This document shows, one piece after another, positions 15,423 through 21,162 of a stretch of 21,162 nucleotides of DNA (position 1 is its first letter; each line of letters starts with the position of its first letter). The notes below the pieces were generated by a model that was not told the DNA's origin, searched no databases, and saw only the letters and a program-made list of their open reading frames with translations. Both the position numbers and the translations under genes were made by a program. This stretch comes from CAYNLG01 sp964397995. Lineage in GTDB: Bacteria > Planctomycetota > Phycisphaerae > FEN-1346. The stretch is taken from NCBI GenBank assembly GCA_964397995.1, contig CAYNLG010000066.1:1-21162 (forward strand). The letters run 5' to 3'.

Positions 15423-16360
15423 TTGCTCACCCGGACGAACCGGTTGTTGAACCACGTCAACGCGACGATCAGGAAGAACAGCAACAGGCCGATGGCCGAG
15501 GCGTACCCCGCCTCGGTCTCGCGAAAGGCCTTCCGGAACATGTAGAGGCCGGGGACCATGAGGCGGCCCTCGGGCCCGCCGCTGTCGCCGAAGAGGATGA
15601 AGATCAGGCCCCACCCCTTCAGCGTCCCGATCACCATCAGGATCAGGTTCAGGCGGATCTGCGTCATGATGAGCGGCAACTCGATGTTCCAGAACTTGCG
15701 GAACCAGTTGCAGCCGTCGATCTCGGCGGCGTCGTAGACGCTCTGGTCAATGTTCCCGAGGCCCGAGAGGTAGATCAGGACGCTCACGACGCCCACCCAC
15801 GGGAAGCCCCAGAAAATGAACGCCGGCAGGATCAGGTCGGGGTGGCCGAGCCAGGCGGGGTGGCCGCCCTCGAAGGCGTCGCTGCCGATCACTCCGCCGA
15901 ACCATTGAAGCGCGTCCATCAGGTGGGTCGCCTCGAGAATCTGGTTCAGCGGCCCGAAGTACGGGTCGTAGAAGAACTTCCAGAGCAGCAGCCAGACCAT
16001 CATCGGGATGATCATCGGGATGACGAAGAGCACCCGGTACAGGTACCGCGCCCGCTCGCTGGCCATCCGGTGGATGGCGACCGCTGTCGCGATCGACGGG
16101 ATCATCTTGAAGAGGTTCGCGAAGATGAGGATCAGGACGATGCCGAACCCGGCCAGCAGCTTCTCGTCCCGGAAGGCCCGGGCGAAATTGGCCAGGCCGG
16201 TGAAGATGGCCCGCTCGTCGCCGTCCCAGTCGTAGAACGCGTGATAGACGGCGCTGCCTGCGGGGAAGTAGCGAAACGCCAGGATGAACGCGAGGGCCGG
16301 GATGATGAGAAGGTACAGATGCCAGCGGTGGCGCACCTGGGCCAGGGTGAGGGTCTTCAT
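15419..16360 (-). CDS. Carbohydrate ABC transporter permease, MalF type
   Basis: This 313-residue inner-membrane protein pairs with the MalG-type permease to form the channel. ATG at 16360 has GGAGGGGG about 8 bases upstream and overlaps the binding-protein stop as ATGA. Six hydrophobic segments are visible: LYLLIIPALAFILAF (15-29), then from ~72, ~110, ~177, ~233 and ~285. The EAA loop reads YDAAEIDGCNWFRKFW at ~209-224 and has the conserved Gly216. A stretch of ~50 residues between the third and fourth segments (~134-175, with DAFEGGHPAW) is an external loop that may contact the binding protein. Family assignment is firm; the substrate is unknown. Confidence 0.93.
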   Translation of the reverse strand: MKTLTLAQVRHRWHLYLLIIPALAFILAFRYFPAGSAVYHAFYDWDGDERAIFTGLANFARAFRDEKLLAGFGIVLILIFANLFKMIPSIATAVAIHRMASERARYLYRVLFVIPMIIPMMVWLLLWKFFYDPYFGPLNQILEATHLMDALQWFGGVIGSDAFEGGHPAWLGHPDLILPAFIFWGFPWVGVVSVLIYLSGLGNIDQSVYDAAEIDGCNWFRKFWNIELPLIMTQIRLNLILMVIGTLKGWGLIFILFGDSGGPEGRLMVPGLYMFRKAFRETEAGYASAIGLLLFFLIVALTWFNNRFVRVSK

Positions 16361-18147
16361 GGCAGCGCCCCCTCCTCGCGGCGCCGCTCGAGGGCCTGGC
16401 GCCCTTTCTCGAAGAGGGCCCAGTCAACGGCGCGGCCCTGCGTGCGTTTCGACTGGCCGTAGGTCAGCGACAGGACGTTGCGGGCAATCTCCGGCCTTGG
16501 GCCGAACCGGAGGAGCCGAGACCGCGCCGCCGCCAGCTGGACCTCCGTCTGGACCGCGCTGCTGTAGGTGTCTTTCCACTGGCGCTCGAAGTCGGGCACG
16601 AGGTACTTGTTCAGGTTCCGGGCGTAGCCGGTGATGAACGCCTTGTAGTGGGCGCCGAGCCACGCGTCCCGGTCGGCTTCGGCGGGCGGGTTCTTGCTGA
16701 TGAAGCCCTGGTACTGCTGGTCGTAGCTGAGTTTCGAGTCCGACCCCATGTGGGGCTCGAACGCTTGGTAGATGCCCTCGACGTTCGGTCGGAACGCCTC
16801 CAGGATCGGATCCAGACTCGCGCCCCGCACCGACGGGAACCAATGGAACTGGGCGTTGGTCCACTCGTTGACGCGGCGGCTGGTGAGGAAGTGCATGAAG
16901 TCGACCGCGAGGTCCCTCTGGCGGCAGAACTTGGTAATGGCCATCGGGAACCCCGCCCGGGTCCCGGCCTCGCTGATGCGGTGCCGGATGATGTCGCTGT
17001 ACGCCTGGCCCGGCGCGGGAATCGGGAAGTCGAACACCATGATTTCGAAGAGGCCCTTGACCTGCTCCTGAAGGGTGCCGGCCTCCCAGCTCCCGGTGGC
17101 CATCATGGCCGCCCGCTGCTGGGCGAACATGAAGACCGAGTCTTCGCGCTTGGCGCTCATGAAGCCCGGGTTGAACTGCTCGGAGATCCGGTAGAGCAGC
17201 TTGTGGGCGCCCTCGATGTTCGGGTCGCTGGCGAGATTGATACGGCCGGTGGCCAGCGCGAGGAACCGTTCGCCGGCGCTGACCTCGGCGTTCAGGTCCA
17301 CGTCCTGCTCGTCCAGCAGGTCCCACGTGGCCATCGTCCAGTAGCGGCCCTTGAAGATGGTCGCGACGTAGTCGCTTCCGGCGATCGGCAGGACCGTCTC
17401 CCCCTGTTCCTCGCCGTAGGCCTTCAGCCGGTCGCACAGGGCGAAGAAGGTGCCCAGGTCCTTCGGCCCCTCCAGCCGCCCGGCCTCCTCGTTCCAGAGG
17501 AGGTCGTGGGCCGCCGCGTCCAGCAGGTCCCGGTTGGCAAAAATGCGGATCGTGAAGATGGACTGCGGCATGCCGTAGTAGTCCTGGAGGCGGTCGTACC
17601 ACCCGCCCTCCATGTGGTCGATGAACGTCTGGCGCCACGGCACCCCATCATGGACCCCCAGGTCCGGCACCTCGGCCGGGTCGCCCCCGAGCATCTCCAC
17701 GAGCCGCGCGTCCATCTCCCGGGCGTTGTACGGGTTGGGTTCGTCGATCCGCTCGGTGATGGGCACGTAGTACCGGACAATGAGATTGTCCCAGGTCCGG
17801 TTGCCGGGGCCCCAGACCTCGAGCAGGTCCGGTGCCGTTCGCCCGATGAGTTGCGTCCGCACCCACTGCGGGTAGCCGCGCTCCGGCACGCCGATCTGCT
17901 GGACCTCGACGTTGGGGTGAAGCTCTTCGTAGAGGCGGCAGGCGTTGTCGAGGGCCTTGATGATGCCGCCCTCCAGCTGCCAGTGGGCGAACCGCAGAAT
18001 GGCCTTGTTGCCGGTCAGCGTCTCCTCGCCGGCCACCCAGAAGGCCTGGTACGTGACGTGCACGACCGACCACAGGAACGCCCCGATGAGGATGGCCAGG
18101 CCCACCGCGTTCTTCAGCCGGTTGCCGCGCTCCGACGGGTCGCTCAT
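16357..18147 (-). CDS. Extracellular solute-binding protein (family 1 type) with N-terminal membrane anchor
   Basis: This 596-residue protein would bind the sugar and deliver it to the two permeases. ATG at 18147 has GGGGAGG 4-5 bases upstream and overlaps the TPR gene stop as ATGA. The N-terminus is charged (MSDPSERGNRLKN) with one hydrophobic helix at ~13-33 and neither a lipobox Cys nor a clear signal-peptidase site, so it looks membrane-tethered. The binding domain begins near residue 50 (ILRFAHWQLEGG) with LHPNVEVQQIGVPE and TAPDLLEVWGPG, the usual first lobe of family 1 binding proteins; the hinge region has GSWEAGT. The usual length is ~400-450 residues, so about 100 extra C-terminal residues (after ~490) are notable: LSYDQQYQGFI, then helical, Arg-rich sequence. 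It sits directly before the permeases, which fixes its role. Confidence 0.88.
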   Translation of the reverse strand: MSDPSERGNRLKNAVGLAILIGAFLWSVVHVTYQAFWVAGEETLTGNKAILRFAHWQLEGGIIKALDNACRLYEELHPNVEVQQIGVPERGYPQWVRTQLIGRTAPDLLEVWGPGNRTWDNLIVRYYVPITERIDEPNPYNAREMDARLVEMLGGDPAEVPDLGVHDGVPWRQTFIDHMEGGWYDRLQDYYGMPQSIFTIRIFANRDLLDAAAHDLLWNEEAGRLEGPKDLGTFFALCDRLKAYGEEQGETVLPIAGSDYVATIFKGRYWTMATWDLLDEQDVDLNAEVSAGERFLALATGRINLASDPNIEGAHKLLYRISEQFNPGFMSAKREDSVFMFAQQRAAMMATGSWEAGTLQEQVKGLFEIMVFDFPIPAPGQAYSDIIRHRISEAGTRAGFPMAITKFCRQRDLAVDFMHFLTSRRVNEWTNAQFHWFPSVRGASLDPILEAFRPNVEGIYQAFEPHMGSDSKLSYDQQYQGFISKNPPAEADRDAWLGAHYKAFITGYARNLNKYLVPDFERQWKDTYSSAVQTEVQLAAARSRLLRFGPRPEIARNVLSLTYGQSKRTQGRAVDWALFEKGRQALERRREEGALP

Positions 18148-19118
18148 GGCGCCTCCCCGGCGGCGGCCTCGGCGGCGAGCGTGCGGCAACGCGCGGCGGA
18201 CTGCTTGGCGATGTAGTACTTGTTCGTGAGGGCGATGTCCTTCCAGACGCGGTCGTACCAGTCGGCGGCCTTCAGGTACAGCGGCGCCGGCTCGGCCGCC
18301 TTTGGCGCCAGCCGCGTCTCGATCACGCTGCCGATGCGGTAGCAGAGGTTGGCCTGGTCGGCCATCCCCGCGATGCCGGCCGCAAAGGCTCGCGTCCAGG
18401 CCTCGACGGCCGCGCCGTAGTCCGCTTGGCGATAGTGGGCGTTGCCGAGCTGGTAGAAGATGGCGGCCGCCAGGATGTTCTCCGGCCGCCGCGCCGCGTG
18501 GTCCCGCAGAATCCGGATCCCGCGCGCCTCGGACGCCTCGTCGCCGACCGCCTCCAGGTACGTCATCGCGAGCCGCAGCGCCGCTTCGTCCGCCATCACG
18601 TGGTCCGGCCACGTGTCCAGGATCTGCTGATACAGGCGGCGGGCGACGTCGAGGTCGCGGTTCTCTTCGTACTCCGGCAGGTCCGCGAACCGCGCCAGGG
18701 CCATGACCGCGAAAGGGGCGGCCCGGGTGGCGGTGAAGGCGTCGGCGACGCGCCCGTAGAGCGCCTTCGCCCGCGCCAGGTCCCCCTCCGGCTGGCGCGT
18801 CTGCCAGAGCAGGGCCTCGGCGTAGAGGGCCTCGGCCTGGACCTCCGGGTCGGCCGTCGCGGCGGCTTTGTCGAAGGCCACGAGCGCGAGCTCGTAGTTG
18901 CTGTACCGGAACTCGCGCCAGCCCCGCTCCAGGGCCGCACGCGCGGGGCCCGTCGGTTCCTCAGGCGGAGTCTGCGGCGAAGGGGTCGCCGGCGCCGCTG
19001 CCGGGGCCGGCGCCGCGGGGGGTGTCTCGGCGGGCGCAGTCGGGGCCTCTTCGGCCCACGCCGGCGCCGCGGCGGCCGTCGCCGCCAGCGCCAAAGCCAC
19101 CACCCACCAGCGTCCCAC
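18144..19118 (-). CDS. Exported TPR-repeat protein heading the sugar ABC operon
   Basis: This protein of 324 residues (from GTG 19118) has a signal peptide (VGRWWVVALALAATAAAA, cleavage after AWA at ~22), an Ala/Pro-rich linker at ~24-58, then helical tetratricopeptide-like repeats over the rest (RYSNYELALVAFDKA; ARRLYQQILDTWPDH; YQLGNAHYRQADYGAAVEAW). It is probably periplasmic. TTG at 19121 is an equally possible start (GAGGGG is 6 bases from TTG, 9 from GTG). The more upstream ATG at 19211 lies in the likely -35 box and would bury the signal peptide, so it is rejected. Its stop overlaps the binding-protein start as ATGA, so the two are probably made in balance. TPR proteins bind other proteins; a scaffold or docking role for the importer is inference. 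Confidence 0.82.
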   Translation of the reverse strand: MGRWWVVALALAATAAAAPAWAEEAPTAPAETPPAAPAPAAAPATPSPQTPPEEPTGPARAALERGWREFRYSNYELALVAFDKAAATADPEVQAEALYAEALLWQTRQPEGDLARAKALYGRVADAFTATRAAPFAVMALARFADLPEYEENRDLDVARRLYQQILDTWPDHVMADEAALRLAMTYLEAVGDEASEARGIRILRDHAARRPENILAAAIFYQLGNAHYRQADYGAAVEAWTRAFAAGIAGMADQANLCYRIGSVIETRLAPKAAEPAPLYLKAADWYDRVWKDIALTNKYYIAKQSAARCRTLAAEAAAGEAP

Positions 19119-19182
19119 CAATGCGGTCCCCTCGGCTGGCCCCACACAGTGCGGTCCCACCCGCGCGGGCTTCAGGCGGCGC

Positions 19183-19211
19183 ACTCTACCGGCCCGCCGC
19201 CCGCCCTTCAA
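19183..19211 (-). promoter_or_regulatory. Candidate sigma-70-type promoter of the TPR-ABC operon
   Basis: On the minus strand TTGAAG (19206-19211), a 17-base spacer and TAGAGT (19183-19188) precede a leader of ~55-60 bases before the GTG at 19118. It lies in the 120-base gap after the esterase gene and supports an independent transcription start for the four-gene chain. Each box matches the consensus in four positions. Confidence 0.4.
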
Positions 19212-19238
19212 CCCTAAAGGCCGCGCCCCGCGCGCCGC

Positions 19239-20372
19239 TCACCCGCCCGCCGCCGGCTCCACCGGCTCGCCGCTCACGACGAGCCCGCCGGCGTCGATCA
19301 CGTTCAGGTGGGCCTGGGTCGCCCCCTCGGGCAACGGGGCGCTCGCGACGCCCGCTTCCGCGTCCCAGTCGGCCGGCGCCGCCGTCCACGCCCGGTCCTT
19401 CCAGACCCCCGCGTCGCCGGTCCAGAGCAGTTCCGCCCGGGCGACCGGCCGCGCGCTCCGGAACCGGGCCCACAGACGGCCGTCCGCGATCCCTTGTTCG
19501 CGCCGCTCCGGCAGGGGCGGGCCGCCCGCCATGTGGCTTGCGAGGAACGCGTCCACCTCGCCGCGCGACCAGCCCTCCTCGTGGCCGTGCCTGTAGTGCA
19601 GGGGGAAGGAGAGGGTGTGCGGCCCTCGCGTGAGCCTCGCCGACCGGGCCACCGCCGTGACCGGGAACGCGATGTCGTCCGTCCCGACGATCCAGAGCGT
19701 CGGGGCCTCGGCGCGCGGCAAGCTGTGCCGCGGGTCGTAGCGGTCGAGCCAGGCGCGAAGCTCGCGGTCCGTCATGCCCTCGCGGCCGGCGGGCCAGGCC
19801 TCGTCCAGGAACCCGCAGCCGTACACCTGGGCGGCCGCGCGGAACCGGCGGTCGAGCCCCAGCACGTGGCCGCACAGGATCGCTCCCCACGAGACGCCCG
19901 TCAGGCCGACGCGGTCCGGGTCGACCTCGGGCCTCCTGCGCAGCAGGCAGTGGCCGAGGACCACGTCGGCCACCGCGTGGACCATCCACTGGTCGGCGAC
20001 GGGCTCGTCCATCTGGTCGAACCCGCCCCAGCCGGGCGGGCCGCCGTCTGGGTGGCGCGGCCGGTTGCCGTGCGTGCCGCCCGCCACGCACCCGCACGTA
20101 TCCATCGCCAGGGCGGCGAAGCCTTGGGCGGTCCAGTGGCGGACCCAGGCGGCAAAGGCGGTGCCGCCCCCGCCGTGGACCAGCACCACCCCCGGCACCC
20201 GCGCGCCCGGCGCGACCGCGGGCATCCCGACCCACGCGAAGACCCGCGTCGGCCGGCCCCGCCAAGGCAGGCCCTCGTAGAAGAGCGCCCGCACGCCCGG
20301 TTCGCCGAACCCCGGGGCGGGGAAGGTGCGCGGCGGGCGGCTGAGGGCACCGATGTCCCAGAGGTCGGTCAC
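19239..20372 (-). CDS. Alpha/beta-hydrolase, acetyl xylan esterase-like
   Basis: This 377-residue serine hydrolase probably removes acyl groups from a carbohydrate or similar ester. GTG at 20372 overlaps the phosphatase stop as GTGA, and there is no strong ribosome binding site, so translation is likely coupled. Motifs are GVVLVHGGGG (61-70, oxyanion region), GVSWGA with nucleophile Ser161, VGTDD (Asp232 or Asp233 of the triad) and HYRHGHEEGW (His262 or His264). The core ends near ~275; the last ~100 residues (RFRSARPVARAELLW...) look like a beta-sandwich accessory domain. No signal peptide is visible from this start, so it appears cytoplasmic, which would suit deacylation of imported oligosaccharides. 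A peptidase S9- or dienelactone-hydrolase-like role cannot be excluded. Confidence 0.82.
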   Translation of the reverse strand: MTDLWDIGALSRPPRTFPAPGFGEPGVRALFYEGLPWRGRPTRVFAWVGMPAVAPGARVPGVVLVHGGGGTAFAAWVRHWTAQGFAALAMDTCGCVAGGTHGNRPRHPDGGPPGWGGFDQMDEPVADQWMVHAVADVVLGHCLLRRRPEVDPDRVGLTGVSWGAILCGHVLGLDRRFRAAAQVYGCGFLDEAWPAGREGMTDRELRAWLDRYDPRHSLPRAEAPTLWIVGTDDIAFPVTAVARSARLTRGPHTLSFPLHYRHGHEEGWSRGEVDAFLASHMAGGPPLPERREQGIADGRLWARFRSARPVARAELLWTGDAGVWKDRAWTAAPADWDAEAGVASAPLPEGATQAHLNVIDAGGLVVSGEPVEPAAGG

Positions 20373-21004
20373 GAGGCGTCGTCCGCGCCCGGCAGGGCGC
20401 CCAGCGCCGCCAGCTCGTGCCGCACCTCCTGCGGGCTGAACACCTGCCGGGCCGCCATCCCGAGGGCGGCCGCGGCCGCGATGTTGTCGGCGTTGTCGTC
20501 GAAGAACGCGACCCGCGCCGCCGGCAGGCCGAGCCAGTTGAGCACCGCCTGGAACGCCGCCGGCTCCGGTTTCCGGGTCCGGAGGTCGTGCGACGTGAAG
20601 ACCCGCTCCACGTGGCGGAGGACGGCCGCGGCCGTCTCGGTCCAGACCGGCGTGTGCAGCGCGTTGGTGTTGGTGAGGACGGCCACGCGGAGGCGGCCGG
20701 CAAGGTCCGCGAGCAACGCCTCCGCCCCCGGCAGGGGGTCGCCCAGCAGGGCCAGCCACCCGGCGTCGAACGCCTCGTCCGACAGCGGCACACCCAGCCG
20801 GCCCACCATGTCGGCACGGAAGGCCGTCGGCGTCAGGTCGCCACGCTCGAACGGGTCGCTGAGGATGGCGCCGAGGCGTCCGGTGATTTCGGCGGCGGGG
20901 AGGCCGGTCGTCTCGGCCCAGGCGTGGACGGTCCGCTCGGGCTCGACCTCGATCAGCACGCCGCCCAGGTCGAAGACGACGGCTTCGATGCGGGGCTCGG
21001 TCAC
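20369..21004 (-). CDS. HAD-superfamily phosphatase, YihX-like (IA type)
   Basis: This 211-residue cytoplasmic phosphatase closely recalls E. coli YihX, an alpha-D-glucose-1-phosphate phosphatase. GTG at 21004 is the start, with AAGGAG ~8 bases upstream. Motif I is VVFDLGGVL with nucleophile Asp12; the usual second Asp is Gly14, as in the YihX branch (FDLGNV). Motif II is VLTNTNALHT (Thr111), motif III is TRKPEP (Lys145) and motif IV is FFDDNADNI (Asp169, Asp170, Asp173). The cap lies at ~20-95. The length equals that of the family. It starts 52 bases after the preceding gene and is coupled to the esterase. Sugar-phosphate hydrolysis is likely; the exact substrate is not shown. Confidence 0.88.
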   Translation of the reverse strand: MTEPRIEAVVFDLGGVLIEVEPERTVHAWAETTGLPAAEITGRLGAILSDPFERGDLTPTAFRADMVGRLGVPLSDEAFDAGWLALLGDPLPGAEALLADLAGRLRVAVLTNTNALHTPVWTETAAAVLRHVERVFTSHDLRTRKPEPAAFQAVLNWLGLPAARVAFFDDNADNIAAAAALGMAARQVFSPQEVRHELAALGALPGADDAS

Positions 21005-21056
21005 GGCAGGGACTCCTTCCGGCGATGGGGATCGGTTCGGTGCGGCCGGCCGGGGC

Positions 21057-21162
21057 TCAGGCGGGCCGGCGGCCCACGAGGATAAGACGCTGCGCGGTCC
21101 GCGTAAAGGGCTCGCCGCCGGCGCTGCCGTAGGCGGCCTCGACGTCGAGGCCGGCGGCCGTC
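21057..21162 (-). CDS. C-terminal end of a gene cut by the window edge, probably a SAM-dependent methyltransferase
   Basis: The last 34 sense codons and a TGA stop (21057-21059) are visible. They read AGLDVEAAYGSAGGEPFT, then AQRLILVGRRPA. A segment of the kind F-x-V-x-x-x-Y-G-D-x-x-x-x-P-F followed by RLILVG is the usual C-terminal strand pair of class I SAM-dependent methyltransferases. With so little sequence this is a moderate call. It lies 52 bases upstream of the phosphatase on the same strand, so it may share an operon with it. Confidence 0.55.
   Translation of the reverse strand, partial: TAAGLDVEAAYGSAGGEPFTRTAQRLILVGRRPA

Noticed and set aside
1..21162. CRISPR arrays, tRNA or rRNA genes, insertion sequences, prophage and defence genes
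   Set aside because: No regularly spaced repeats, cloverleaf-like segments, transposase or integrase motifs, or known defence domains were seen by eye on either strand.

Overview
This is a very GC-rich bacterial window that most resembles a member of the Planctomycetota, probably Phycisphaerae-like. The pointers are a DUF4159/prenyltransferase-like exported protein, a membrane-anchored DUF362 protein ending in a type I dockerin pair, a GH10-like enzyme of the kind common in planctomycetes, a URO-D-fold protein beside Gfo/Idh/MocA and TIM-barrel isomerase genes, and an ABC solute-binding protein with an uncleaved anchor. The phylum call is inference from gene content; there is no rRNA or other marker gene. 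No tRNA, rRNA, CRISPR array, insertion sequence or phage gene was seen.

Layout. 1-1727 (minus, cut by the window edge): exported prenyltransferase-like plus DUF4159 protein. 1976-3543 (plus, the only plus-strand genes): a GH10-family glycoside hydrolase followed by a broken 5' remnant of an ADP-ribosylglycohydrolase gene. 3544-3688: convergent gap with GC-rich hairpins. 3689-12130 (minus): in transcription order MFS transporter, URO-D-fold protein, Gfo/Idh/MocA oxidoreductase, two metal-dependent TIM-barrel sugar isomerase/epimerases and a secreted heparinase II/III-like lyase; the four central genes are tightly packed. 12242-14317 (minus): membrane DUF362-dockerin protein with its own likely promoter. 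14565-19118 (minus): four genes, TPR protein, solute-binding protein, MalF-type permease, MalG-type permease, each overlapping the next by ATGA. 19239-21004 (minus): YihX-like HAD phosphatase translationally coupled to an alpha/beta-hydrolase esterase. 21057-21162: the last 34 codons of a gene, probably a methyltransferase.

How it may work together. The window looks like an accessory polysaccharide-utilisation region. GH10, heparinase-like lyase and possibly the esterase would attack a plant or algal glycan. The MFS protein and the ABC importer (no ATPase gene present, so one would have to be supplied from elsewhere) would import products. The oxidoreductase, the two isomerases and the URO-D-like protein would process an unusual sugar inside the cell. 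The substrate cannot be read from the sequence. The URO-D-like/oxidoreductase/double-isomerase cassette is the best candidate for an undescribed pathway; the broken ADP-ribosylglycohydrolase, the dockerin on a membrane DUF362 protein and the TPR-led importer are the other points worth checking.
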